From the NCBI GenBank assembly GCA_029747585.1, contig JAPEVF010000002.1:101405-165404 (forward strand): a stretch of DNA of 64,000 nt. The letters run 5' to 3'. Each line of letters opens with the position of its first letter. The first letter of the stretch is position 1. The notes under the pieces were generated by a model. The model did not search any database and was not told the DNA's origin. It saw only the letters and a program-made list of their open reading frames with translations. Source of the DNA: Pleurotus djamor (Eukaryota; Basidiomycota; Agaricomycetes; Agaricales; Pleurotaceae). Positions 11,039 to 21,318 of the stretch are shown here, in pieces. A program made the position numbers and the translations under genes.

Positions 11039-12419
11039 CTACTTTTCATCTTCATCAAGCTTTTCAGGTGCTTTCCATATCGTTGTATCTACACTCTCGT
11101 CACCCTTCGCGGCAGTAGAGGGACCTGATTCGATGTCAGCCGGACGACGCGGAGGTGCCGATGCTGTCTCCTTGTGCTTGACCCATGTAAAGAGCCTGAA
11201 ATAGCCGTTATGACATGGAATTTATACATAAAAGGAGCACCTACATAGTTCCCGCCAAAATAACCATGATAGAAGTTGCTCGGTTGCTGTGGGTATGTGT
11301 CAATCAGGTACTTCGCTCTGATAGAGAGGCAGACACATACACCGTGAGGACATCACTGAATATCCATACCCCAAGAAGGGTTTGAAGAACCGATCTGGCC
11401 GCCTGCAAAGTTACGCGGTTTTAGCCACGATAATTCAGGGGAGAACAATGGAAGTAGGTGGACTTACACTGGAGAACATGTGCGTGACTGGGCTGGTAAC
11501 CTTGATGCTGAGCAAGCCGGCGACGCAGAGTAAGAATCCGAACACGCCAGTCACCAAGGTGCCCCATAGAAAGACGTTTGGATTCCATTTGGAATCAGAA
11601 AGGAGGTTCTGGAGAATGATGGTTTCCCCATGGAAAAACACGAATGGGAGCACCATTACAGCGGACCCAAGATTAGTCCAGTATGCTAGTTGGATTGCGG
11701 AGTTATTGCAGTAGGGAAGTGAGGTCTTGATGAGCACGGCATGAATAGCGATGAATAAAGACGAGCAAACGCCGTAGAAGAGAGATAGAAGCGAAGGTGT
11801 GGCTGTAGTTGGTAATGAGGAAGAGGGTGTTACGCCAAGCAAGAAACCGAGTGTAACGATTGCTGCTGTTCCGATTATCCTTTGCGAAGGCGTGGATTTG
11901 GTGACGAGACTCGAGATCAATATTGTTAGAGGGAGGTTGAGACCTCGTGCAATCTAAAGTAATGTAAATGGATGAAGTGCAACGAAGTATAAGAAGGTAG
12001 CACGAACCTGAAAGAAGGAAGCTTCCACATCGCGCAGGCAGAGGGTATTGAAGACCAAGCCAATTATATTGACTGCAACAACAGGGACAAGCTTCTTCGC
12101 GGTTTCGACTTCAAGTTTTGGTAGGTCGATGCGTTTTGTGATCAAAGCCGACGCGTGAAGAAGTACCACGGCAATGAGTAACTGGAAAAGAAGGAATAGT
12201 AGTGGTAAATCGGGTGCGTTATTCAAGACAGCCTTGTTTCTAAGATAGCGATGTAAGATCCCTGCTCGCTGCCTGCTGGACAGGACTTACACAAAGACCA
12301 TCTAGCATGCAATGAGTATCGTACGATATCGCAAGTTCCTGGATAGTACTCACCACGAGCGCAGCACACATGTAGAAGCTGACCACCGCCGCGACTTGCA
12401 TCCTGGTATTCGACGACAT
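11039..12419 (-). CDS. SLC35C1-type nucleotide-sugar transporter (GDP-fucose transporter homologue)
   Basis: A many-exon membrane transporter of the drug/metabolite transporter superfamily, starting at the ATG at 12419 (MSSNTRMQVAAVVSFYMC) and ending DESVDTTIWKAPEKLDEDEK at 11039. Spliced segments line up with human SLC35C1: MVFVNKAVLN, NTLCLRDVEASFFQIARGL, GLLSIKVTSPVTHMFSSAA, and a C-terminal TWVKHKE. About ten hydrophobic segments are expected and most can be seen. Such carriers exchange GDP-fucose for GMP across the Golgi or ER membrane; the fucose specificity is inferred from family similarity. Exon 2 is an 11-nt microexon at 12291-12301 between introns of 52 and 51 nt, needed to build the conserved VFVNK motif. 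The gene diverges from an O-fucosyltransferase-like gene with 355 bp between start codons, which supports a shared role in fucosylation. Confidence 0.75.
12291..12301 (-). other. 11-nt microexon in the SLC35C1-like gene
   Basis: The preceding exon ends in GTG followed by donor GTGAGT; the intron ends GCATGCTAG at 12302. Eleven bases (ATGGTCTTTGT) follow, then donor GTAAGT at 12290. The next intron ends CTTAG at 12240 and the frame resumes with AAAC. Joining the three exons gives LVMVFVNKAVLNN, the conserved first-helix motif of SLC35C proteins. Skipping the microexon would remove 11 nt and shift the frame. Confidence 0.75.
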
Positions 12420-12774
12420 GTTGGCGCGAAGAGGAGATGTCCCCAAAACTATGAGACGGGGTATAAAAGCGCATTGGCCAGGGAATTTGGATCAAGAGAA
12501 CAGCAACACATTTTCCGCCTGGAAGTGAGACCCATATGGATGAAACAGAACGGAGGAACCAGTTCAACTGAGCCGCGGCTGCCGGGCTGAGCTTTATTTA
12601 ACCTTCTGTATTACACCTTCCCGATATGGAATAGACCCTGTTTGGGTGCGTGCCTTGTCCGACTATTGTGTCCGTTAGCGCGAAGATGGGGAAAAACAAA
12701 ACAACCCTGCGCCATCACTCACTGTCGCTGCGTCCGGCTTGTCTTGTCGTCCGAAGCCCCCACCTTCTCTTTGA
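12420..12774. promoter_or_regulatory. Divergent promoter between transporter and O-fucosyltransferase-like gene
   Basis: 355 bp separate two start codons pointing away from each other. A TATA-like TATAAAA is present at 12462-12468 on the plus strand, and the plus side near the ATG is pyrimidine-rich. The arrangement would allow joint regulation of GDP-fucose import and use. Which start site the TATA element serves is not clear, since it is about 300 bp from the plus-strand ATG. Confidence 0.45.
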
Positions 12775-14656
12775 ATGTCTCCTGCCTCAAGAAACTCAGA
12801 GGACTCGCTGCTGCCCGACCATTCAACTTTTATCGATGACAAGACCATGAGCCTTCAGTGGGGACGACGACCGACGATACCTGCAAAAAGACGAGCCTTC
12901 ATTATCGCAGCCTGCTCGACATTGGCCCTTACTTCTGTCCTTGGCTTTCTATACTTTGCTTTTTGGACGACCCATGTCCCCCAGACGATCCTCGAACCCG
13001 AACCTGCTCCTTCACCAGTTCCCGTACTACCCACTGTCGCTCACAATGTCTCTACCCAAGTCACCCTCGATCCCCTAAGTCCTTTAGCATCTCTAATGGG
13101 GCCGCCGACTGCAAGCTTCCGGGGTGAGCATTGTCCGTTCTTCATGGGAAATGGTTGTACTCACCCACTTCACAGACAACTTGCGTCCCGAACTGAAGTA
13201 TATCTCATCTTGGCCTTCAGCAGGTTGGAGTGAGTCTTCAAAATCTCGTTTCACCAGCATGTTGATTGACAGATCTTCAGCAAACGATGTGATGACCTAT
13301 GTGCGTTCCCAGCCTTACCGCGTCATCGACACATCCTCATTCATTTTATGTTCTTAGGGAAATCTGATATACCTTGGACTCATCACCGACCGCATACCCA
13401 TTGTCCCAATGTTCACCCCTTCACACATCGGTGGCTCGGTTCCTCCCATCCCGTTCGGGGAAGTTTTCGACGTTCCGCGGCTTCGTCGCCTCCTCGGCAA
13501 ACCCGTACTCGAGTGGCGCGAAGTGAAAGACCCCTCGAGCGAAACAGTGGACGACATCGGCTGCTGGAACCTTTGGGAATCCGTACAATACCATGAGCAC
13601 TACCCGCGTCGCAGTCCCGTTCCAGGGCACATTAAACTCGGTAAAGCCTTCCCTTGGCCATCTTCTAACTTTGTCACTGATCCGCCCCAGATATTTCTTA
13701 TACCAAAACCCCGGATTGGACTAAAATGATACCCAACTTCGAGCACGACAAAAGCAGTACATTTTGGAGCCTTGCCAGTTTGGCTTTCCCTGAAACCCGA
13801 GAAAAGAGCTTGGTCACGCCGTTGGCGTCTCCGGAACACAAAGTATCGCTTCCGCCTGATGAACATCTCTTGTGTTTTGATTATTTGTACTATGTGTGTG
13901 CTCAACAGGTGAGCTATCACATTGCGGAGCCTTCATTTGATGAATCCACTAACGGAGTATATACCAGTCCTTTGAGTGGGAGAAGGACTTCAGCCCTGCA
14001 TGGCGATATGTGGGCACGCACATGTACTGGACCACGGCTTTGGCAGACCTCGCCGAAAAGTACGTCCGTGCCACGATCGGAATGGACGAAGACGAACCAA
14101 CACCCCCAGTTCGTATCCTTTCTTTCTTTCTTCGTCTTCTCCAGGTTAAACGTGATCCGTAGTACATTTCCATCCATGTTCGGCATGGTGACTTCGGAAA
14201 CTGGTGCCGCGATATGCACGTACCTATCGAAGAGTGTTTTGCCCCCATTTCGGCGTTTGCTCGCCGTGTTCAAGAGGTTAAGGATGAACTCATGGAACGT
14301 AAGGGCATCGATGTCCGACATGTAATCATGACTAGCGATGAACGGAATGCGACGTGGTGGGGTGAAGTGGCCGAACAAGGCTGGCTCAGTGTCAATCACT
14401 CCAAAACCGCTGAGTTATATGGCACCTGGTGAGTATTTGAACCCTCCTTGAGGACTGCACGACGCACTGAACTGACGCCACATAAACGTGTAGGTACCCT
14501 CTCCTCATTGACGCTGTTATCCAGTCGAATGGTCTGGGTCTTGTTGGAACAGACCGATCCACCATGTCGATCGTCGCTCTGCGACGCGTTCAGTCATGGC
14601 ACGACGGTGCGGTTCGTCTGGTGAAATGGGGAAGCCTAGGTGCAGATGACCATTGA
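12775..14656 (+). CDS. Type II membrane O-fucosyltransferase-like protein
   Basis: Starts at the ATG at 12775 (MSPASRNSEDSLLPD). A single membrane anchor (about AFIIAACSTLALTSVLGFLYF) follows a short basic cytoplasmic tail, as in Golgi glycosyltransferases. Several introns are removed to give DNLRPELKYISSWPSAGW, TNDVMTYGNLIYLGL, ITDRIPIVPMFTPSHIGG and SFEWEKDFSPAWRYVGTHMY. The luminal domain has an HVRHGDF motif, the HxRxGD-type element of GDP-fucose-using transferases, and near the end GLVGTDRSTMSIVALRRV. It fits the fungal branch of the protein O-fucosyltransferase (PF10250-like) superfamily. Acceptor and linkage are unknown. The neighbouring divergent gene encodes a GDP-fucose-transporter homologue, consistent with GDP-fucose as donor. 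It ends GSLGADDH at 14656. Confidence 0.65.
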
Positions 14657-14994
14657 TTCCTTGGACAGTATATATCATTCATTTAAGTCATTCATTTATG
14701 CCGAGCTAATCACTAGGAGTAGCACAATCTCTTATTAAATGGACGCAATAGGTAGTGCGATGTAACACTGACAGTAGATGTCCTGTAGCTGGTTATAGTC
14801 GCGGATATGGCAATCATCGTCTCCGACCGGCGGAGGCACAATCATCTACGCAGAAGTGCTGGTCATACGACTAGAAGTCGAGGCCTCGAGGTACGACACG
14901 AGGTTTGCAATGGAAGTCGAGGATCGGAGGAAGTGGTCGAGGATGCTCACGTGCGGAGGGCTGATCGCGTTCCGGAGGCGTCTGTTTCCTGTTC
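14657..14994 (+). other. Intergenic, 3' flank of fucosyltransferase-like gene and 5' flank of ketopantoate reductase
   Basis: 338 bp without a supportable gene, RNA or repeat. The first part is AT-richer, as expected for a 3' untranslated region. No clear TATA element was found before the ketopantoate reductase ATG. Confidence 0.5.
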
Positions 14995-16215
14995 ATGCAC
15001 TTTCACGTCTTGGGCATTGGACCCGTTGGTTCTCTCATTGCCTTCCACCTGCGTCGTTCCCTTCCTTCGAACCATGCAATCACCCTCGTCTACAAAAGCT
15101 ACACGCAAAGTCAGGATGCCTTGAAGCAAGGCGGTCAAATCGCCGTAGAAAGCAATGGGCTGCTCTCTTCGGCCAAGGGCTTCAGAAGAGAATCTGTCGA
15201 AATTCCCCGCATCTCAGCAGCGACGAAAAAACCAGCTCAGGTGGTGTTGCCTGATGACTCCGATTCGCCGAGTATGCTGGAGCCCGACAATACCATCGAG
15301 TCCTTAATTGTCACTACCAAGGCACACCAAACCGTGCCCGCGATTCAGCAACTCCTCCCGCGACTTGCAAGCAATGCTACCATCGTTCTTCTGCAGAACG
15401 GGATGGGCGTATACGAGAAGCTCATTTCAGACGTCTTCCGGAACCCGGCGCACCGTCCCCACTTTCTCCTTGCTTCGAACACACATGGTGCCTTTCTCAG
15501 AGGCGGGAACCAGGTCGTTCATGCCGGCCATGGTAGTATCGAGTTTGGAATTGTCCCCGATACTAACGGTCGAAACTACGAGACCGGATTCCGCGAATCA
15601 AACACCCCCCACCCACACGATATCATCCAGTCTCACGAAGACCCCGCTTTCCCCCAATACCGCTCCCTCCGAAACACGGTCGCTGCAATGCTGATGCTCA
15701 AGTCTCTCAACGTCAGCTGGAGACCCATGGCTGACATGCAAGTAACCATGCGCCGTAAGCTTGTCGTCAACTCGGTCATCAACCCCCTCACAGCACTCAT
15801 GGGTTGTCGAAACGGCGATATTTTCACGACGGAGGCATCTTTGCGGATAATGCGTCGGGTATGTCAAGAGGCCTACGACGCGTATCTAGCCCAGATCCGT
15901 GCCGAAACACAAGAGTGGCTAGACAAGAAAGCTCAGGAAGGACACGATAGCAAGCAATTGCCAACAGGTCGCTTCCCCCGGGCATTGTCGCGTGTAGCGT
16001 TGGAATCGGAGTGTCGACGCGTTGCAGACTTGACGAAGGGAAATGTATCCTCAATGCTGTCTGACGTACGCCGGGGGAGACGGACGGAGATCGAGTTTTT
16101 GAATGGGTATCTGGTCGGGCTGGGTTCAACGTACAATGTTCCGATGCCTGCCAATGCTTTACTCATGAATCTTGTCAAGATGCGTAGTGCTATTCCAATC
16201 GACCAGATTTTTTAG
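14995..16215 (+). CDS. PAN5: 2-dehydropantoate 2-reductase (ketopantoate reductase)
   Basis: Single-exon gene of 406 residues, one of few intron-free genes here. The N-terminus is a Rossmann-type dinucleotide site (MHFHVLGIGPVGSLIAFHL, with GxGxxG as GIGPVG). SLIVTTKAHQT and ATIVLLQNGMGVYEKL are the usual NADPH-domain motifs, and NSVINPLTALMGCRNGDIF is the conserved lysine/asparagine helix region of the ApbA/PanE C-terminal domain. The enzyme reduces ketopantoate to pantoate with NADPH in pantothenate and CoA synthesis, probably in the cytosol. It is about 100 residues longer than bacterial PanE, through an insertion around residues 50-90 and a linker near 300, as is common in fungi. Other ApbA-family reductases would look similar. 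Confidence 0.8.
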   Translation: MHFHVLGIGPVGSLIAFHLRRSLPSNHAITLVYKSYTQSQDALKQGGQIAVESNGLLSSAKGFRRESVEIPRISAATKKPAQVVLPDDSDSPSMLEPDNTIESLIVTTKAHQTVPAIQQLLPRLASNATIVLLQNGMGVYEKLISDVFRNPAHRPHFLLASNTHGAFLRGGNQVVHAGHGSIEFGIVPDTNGRNYETGFRESNTPHPHDIIQSHEDPAFPQYRSLRNTVAAMLMLKSLNVSWRPMADMQVTMRRKLVVNSVINPLTALMGCRNGDIFTTEASLRIMRRVCQEAYDAYLAQIRAETQEWLDKKAQEGHDSKQLPTGRFPRALSRVALESECRRVADLTKGNVSSMLSDVRRGRRTEIEFLNGYLVGLGSTYNVPMPANALLMNLVKMRSAIPIDQIF

Positions 16216-16754
16216 CCTCCTGAGCGTGGGAATACGATTCACCCGCGCCTATTTAGGTCGAGCGGATGAATTTTTCGTTCATTGTGTTCCTCATCTTCTA
16301 CTCTCGCAATATACAGTGTTTCTTCATTTTCTTTGTCTCGCAACTTCAATCGTTTTCGATCTTCTTCGAACATACCCCCCATGTACCAAGTCAAGGCCCC
16401 TCCTGCCCTCAAAGGGACTCATCCTCGAGGGGTCTGTTACGGTCATGGAAAAGCAAGACAGGTCAGTTGCCTTCCCTGTTCGATACCGTTTTGGTGTCGG
16501 CAGATTAGTGGGGGTCGATCTGTCTCAAGCTTTATTAGAGTTGAATGCAACGCCTCGTTTTACTAGAGGGTCCATGGTTGTGTTCGTAGTTTTAAGGCAT
16601 ACATACATTCCAAAAGTAACTGGTACAACAATTAGTACGTGGATAGAAGCAGATACATGTCATGGTAGCGCTGGTAATAAATTCGCATAGTGTACACCAA
16701 GAAAAGATCAACCAAAAATCGTTGCAAGAGGCATCAGGCCGATCGACCAAGATC
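16216..16754. other. Intergenic between convergent genes
   Basis: 539 bp between the stops of the ketopantoate reductase and the PB1-domain gene. A short open frame of 62 codons begins at an ATG at 16381 (MYQVKAPPALKGTHPRG) after a pyrimidine-rich leader. It has no recognisable motif, and I would not call it a gene without transcript evidence. Confidence 0.4.
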
Positions 16755-19008
16755 TCAATCCCATCCTCCTGGAGGACCACGAGAGCCGGAAGGCTTGGGG
16801 GATTTCGGAGACGTAGCAAGCATCTCCTCCAGAAGTGTGGTCACAATATCGTCTTCGCTGTCTTTGTGGACCAAACGTTCGGGATTCAAGTTCGCCCTGA
16901 TTTTCGAAGGAAGCGAAGGGTATGCATTCTCAGTAAAACCCATCTACACAAATGGTCAGTCAACGTATACTTCCACACAAGATGCCAAAAACTCACGTCA
17001 GCCAAACGTTTGGTAATACGAGAAAGTGATCGAGCATGGGTTTCCCCGTTGGATGGTCGTCGGGTGGGATGAGCATGTCCAAGATGAGTGTTGTGTCGCT
17101 TGGGTACGCTATACATCTCAAACTCGGGATATCGACCATGAGCTTGGCTCACAGGGAGAGTGATAACTGGCGTTTTGGGTCTTGGTTCAGGCGGCGGAGG
17201 AGGCGCAGGAGCGGGGGTTTCCTGAACCACAGTGGGCGTCGACGCCTTGGCCTCGCTCTGGTGTTCGGGGCTGTCAAAAACGAATTCAGTAAGACATCTA
17301 CTGAAAAGAGAAGAGTGCTAATACTATAGACTTACGACGCTGTCACTTTGTGCCTCAATGCGGCAATGCGCTCCTTCTCTTTGCGACGCTCCTCACGTTC
17401 TTGCCTATAGCGCTCCTTCTCGGTCTTATAGTACATCTTTGCGGCTTCAACCTGCGCACGAGATTCTTCTCGTTTCATCTTAGCAGCATCATGGGGGTCA
17501 TTCCAAGGGGCGATATCCCGGCTCCAACTGGGAGGAAATGAGGATGGAGGTGGAGGTGGAGGTGGAGGAGGGTGCATTGGAGGCGGTGGAAGGTCATGTG
17601 CTGGAGGTGGAGGTGGGGGCGGGTACATTCCTGGTCCAGGAGGCCAGCGTGGTCGTGGATAGGCATAGCCGAAGGGTCCGCCTCCATAGTCACCGCGCCA
17701 GGCACCAGAAGACCATCTATTGTGACGAGCCCAAGGCGGAAGGTGGGGAGGGGGATGAGGGCCCGAAGGTGGCCCAGGAGGCCTAGGAGCAGGAGCAACG
17801 TCTGATGTGTTGGTCGTAGCACCAGTCACATCGGCAATGGACTTGACAATGCTTCCGATGGCTTCTGCGACCCGACGACCTGCTTCTTCTTCAGCAGCGC
17901 GACCTGTAGCCTCTGCTGATCTGACAAGTTCCTGGGCTGCATTGGTAATGGTCTCGCGATGGGTTGCCCAATACGTCCCATTTGATGAGTTCTGAATGAT
18001 TTGTCGCAGGCTTTCCGACAATTCGGGATGAGAGGAGAATACTGTCGTCAACGTGTTCAGGAGGCTCGCGACATCATTCGATAAGGAAGGAGCGTCAATG
18101 GTAGGGAGAGGCGGGTCTGGTGCTTCGTGTTCTTGATGACTGGGGACGAGGCCTTGTTCCGTATCAAGAGATACAGTAGGCGCTTTAGGTGTACTTTCCG
18201 CCTGAGCAGGAGTGACATCTCCACGAGATGTTGCTGCTCGAGAGCTACTCGATGGAACTTGAAAGGCCGACCTAATGGAAGGGTGATTTCCCCTGTCGTA
18301 AACGTGGACAGGTGGTTTCGAGGGGGTGTCCTCCGCAAGTGCAGATACCGTGGAAGAGATACCGTCACTGGAGGAGCTCAGCGCCACCGAAGTGGGTCGA
18401 AGTTCGGACTCAGGCTCAGCTCTAGATTTGCCTTTGGATATGGTGGACCGAACGGTAGAGAATCGACTAGAGCCGGTGGTGGAAACTGCATCGAGGCCCA
18501 ATGTGCTATTGTTCTTGGGCGGAATGGGGGGCTCTTCATCATCCACAGTTTCAACGTAGGCATGGGGAGTTGTCGTTCCCGACATGATTGGATTGTCAGA
18601 AAGGAATATATTCGGAATTGGAAGTGGTTGCCAGTCTTCTTCGATCCCAACTACAAAGGGCAGATTCCCGGGACCGAAGGTGTTACGATCATTAGGGCTC
18701 AGCGTGCGCGGACTGGAGGAGGCCTTGTCGTCGTGAAGTGGCTGTCTGAAGTCTTGAACAGCCAGTTTCGCGAGCTTTCCAGGTTGGAATCCCGTCAGGC
18801 GAAAGTCTTCAAGCTCTTCTTGGGAGCTCAGCGTCACTTCGTCTCCATCCGCGTCGACATACGATACACCAACTTTGTCAACTGGAATATCATACAAAGA
18901 CGCGATTTTGGAGGCAAGAGTTCCCCAGTCTGGCCATTGTTGGAATGAGATCCTGCGAGTGGGCCCGTCTCGCTTGGATAACTTGAAAGTTGTTGGTGCT
19001 GAAGTCAT
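16755..19008 (-). CDS. PB1-domain protein with candidate LIR motif and C-terminal UBA-like domain
   Basis: Three exons (17336-19008, 16997-17270, 16755-16943; introns 65 and 53 nt) give 711 residues. Residues about 5-85 are a PB1 domain with an acidic OPCA motif (YVDADGDEVTLSSQEELEDF). At 123-129, EEDWQPL fits the W-x-x-L LC3-interacting motif preceded by acids. The middle is serine/proline-rich and disordered with a helical stretch (SLLNTLTTVFSSHPELSESL), then a long proline/glycine tract, then a charged coiled coil (YYKTEKERYRQEREERRKEK). The C-terminus has ITKRLADMGFTEN and DDIVTTLLEEML, a split UBA-like pattern. The order resembles p62/NBR1 autophagy receptors, but there is no ZZ finger (I see no cysteine in the reading) and no FW/NBR1 domain. 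Function is inferred; a scaffold unrelated to autophagy is possible. Confidence 0.7.
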
Positions 19009-19182
19009 GGGAGATTGGATTCAAAGGGACGCGCCTAAGCGATCAATATAAACCAATGAAATTCAAACTCCGCAAAAGCTGTCCTGCTGCGCTTCCAATT
19101 CCACAGCAACCTTATTCAAATATGATTCACTCAAACTGCGTCATACGTTTACATTTCTCAAGCTTCTATGTGTCCTTCCTTC

Positions 19183-20725
19183 CTAAGCAAAGATAGCCAA
19201 TCTTGGGTCAATATCAGCAGGATCGTTCAGCTGCGACGGGTGACTTGTTAGCAACAAGTTGTGAATACGACGAGAGCGCACATACCCTCAGGTTGACGTT
19301 CAAGGCGCTGATCTGCTTCAACTGCTCCTCAGTGAGGTCGAAGGAACAGCAATCAAGGTTCTGGGCCAGTCGACTAGGATCATTCGTCTTGGGGATAACA
19401 GCCAATCCCCTTTGCGTAGCCCAGCGAAGGAGGATTTGTGAGGGACCTGGGGGATGTATGAATCAGTTACATTTCTTATGACTATCAGCCGACTCACTCT
19501 TTCCGTGCGCAGAAGCGATTTTTGTCACCGTATCGAGAGTCAAGAGTCCCGCAACGCCCTTGTCAGCTCCCAATTCAACGTAGCTTTGGGGGCCGAAGGA
19601 CGAGTAGGCCGTGATCGCAATCCCCAAGGTGTTCGCGAGCTTGACGAGTGCCTCCTGGGAGAGGTAAGGGTGGAGCTCCACTTGGAGAACTTGGGGCTCA
19701 ATTCTCGCATAGCGCAAGACGTCCAGGATGATGGAACCTTGACAGTTACTGGGGTGGGTCAGCATACGCAAACTTGAGGTTTAAAAATCTTGACAAGAGG
19801 CCTTACCTGAGACCGATGTTCTTTGCGAGACCTTCGTCGACGAGCTCCTCCATGGCACCCCATGTCTCAGAGAGGGGAGTGTTTTCTAAACTCGGATCAG
19901 CATCATGCGAGATATGTACAGAGTGATCGCACTCACGTAGGTAGACCTTCCCATCGTCTCCAAACCACTCAGGTGGGTAACGGTGACTAGGCTCCACATA
20001 CTTGAGAGAGATCGGGAAATGCACAAGGAATAGATCGAAGTAGTCAATGCCCCAAAGATCCAACTGGTACTTGGCAAGGGTTTTGGCCTGATGAAGGAAG
20101 ATCAGCGCCTACCAGCGAAGGATATTTCGGTATATCTCTCACATGGTCATGGGCGTGGAAGGTATTCCAAAGCTTGAGTGTCAGGTGAGCCTTTGGGGCA
20201 TTAAAACGGTACCAAAATCTCACACCTTCGAAGTGATGACTAGAGGATGTTCAGAGAGTGATAACGAACCCGAAGCGGCAAGATACTCACATAGTTCCTC
20301 TCTTTTGACGAGACCGTCCTTGATGGCACGTTTGACACCCTCACCAGCCTCTTTCTCATTTCCATAGTCACCAGCTCCGTCGAGCAGTCGATATCCAGCT
20401 TTGATGGCATTGTAGACAGTCTAAGGAGGTCTTCAGGATTGCGATCGAGCAAGTTGATCGGGTAAAAAGCTTACATCTGCGCAGGTTGATCTAGTCACCT
20501 ATCGAGAGACATCTGGTTAATGACTATCTTTTACGCGTTCATTCAAATGACGGCATACCTTCCATAAACCAAAGCTAATCGATGTATTAGTCGAAGATCT
20601 GAGGGTCAGAAGGGCCCACTCACCCGACCAAAGGCATCTACCATGAATGAGGGTCAGATCGTTGCATGACCGGGGTGAAGCATACCGACCTTCTGGCCAG
20701 TGCGCTTGAGGACGACGGTTGCCAT
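19183..20725 (-). CDS. NAD(P)H-dependent D-xylose reductase-type aldo-keto reductase
   Basis: Starts at the ATG at 20725 ([13 protein letters not shown]) and ends [15 protein letters not shown] at 19183. Many short introns split about 325 residues. Spliced text gives [20 protein letters not shown] with the catalytic tyrosine, [15 protein letters not shown] with the catalytic lysine, and [15 protein letters not shown] with the histidine. [14 protein letters not shown] and [15 protein letters not shown] follow, and [15 protein letters not shown] binds the cofactor. This is the AKR2 group of fungal xylose reductases, which convert D-xylose to xylitol in the cytosol; related pentose and glycerol reductases cannot be excluded. 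A TATA-like element (minus strand CCTTATAAGC, 20789-20798) lies about 65 bp before the ATG. The reading looks complete. Confidence 0.8.
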
Positions 20726-20788
20726 TGTTGGATGTTCGATGAGAATGAGAGGAATGAGAGGGGATGGTTTATGCTCGCAGATTAAAGC

Positions 20789-20798
20789 TTATAAGGTT
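20789..20798 (-). promoter_or_regulatory. TATA-like element of the aldo-keto reductase gene
   Basis: CCTTATAAGC on the minus strand, about 65 bp upstream of the start codon at 20725, a usual distance for a fungal core promoter. Assigned by position only. Confidence 0.35.
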
Positions 20799-20983
20799 CC
20801 TCAAATCGGGCCGATGAGACTGATGCACGGGATCTAGGATGCTTGAAGAGAGAAAGTGGTTCCACAAACCGGACCTGAAGCTTGCGCTATGTATAGCCGA
20901 AGTATCCACATTCGAGCTCAAGCACCACTTCTATTGGGTGATCTCGTTTTATGTAGACATTGTAGCTGGCAGTGAAAGTGATA

Positions 20984-21023
20984 CTATGCCTGAGGGGTAG
21001 TCCGGAGATCACCCTTACTTCGG
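20984..21023 (+). repeat. Left terminal inverted repeat of the MITE-like element
   Basis: Forty bases matching the reverse complement of 21279-21318 at 39 positions; the difference is a T/C near the inner end. Confidence 0.7.
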
Positions 21024-21278
21024 AACCTCACTCGAAGTGTATCTTCCTCCCGTTCTTTACCCACCAAAATTCTATCATAGCGTCTTGTAGTCCATCTCTA
21101 CACACTCCAGGTGTCAGAACGACTGTAGGTGGGTTGGTTGTCGAATTAACTTTTGAAGAAATTGTCACGCTTAGCCGAGCAGCCGGAGCGGAGTATGAAA
21201 TTGAGTATGGGACGTCCGCCTTCATCATGTGGCGTGGGTAACTGATCTTAAAAATTGTCGTGACCGACGTGTGACAAT

Positions 21279-21318
21279 CCGAAGTGAGGGTGATCTCCGG
21301 ACTACCCCTCAGGCATAG
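21279..21318 (-). repeat. Right terminal inverted repeat of the MITE-like element
   Basis: Inverted copy of 20984-21023, followed directly by TA. Confidence 0.7.

Larger units (their letters stand above)
20984..21318. mobile_element. MITE-like element with 40-bp terminal inverted repeats and TA flanks
   Basis: The left end (20984-21023) and right end (21279-21318) are inverted copies with one mismatch in 40 bases. Both begin CTATGCCTGAGGGGTAGTCC reading inward. Each end is flanked by TA (20982-20983 and 21319-21320), as expected for a Tc1/mariner-type target duplication. The 335-bp interior has no transposase-sized reading frame; apparent short frames merely read through the repeats. It lies in the 2.1-kb gene-poor gap before the F-box gene. 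I infer a non-autonomous element mobilised by a transposase elsewhere. The high arm identity suggests fairly recent activity. Confidence 0.65.

Noticed and set aside
16381..16566. Small gene starting MYQVKAPPALKG
   Set aside because: A pyrimidine-rich leader is present, but there is no motif, no convincing intron, and the frame is short.
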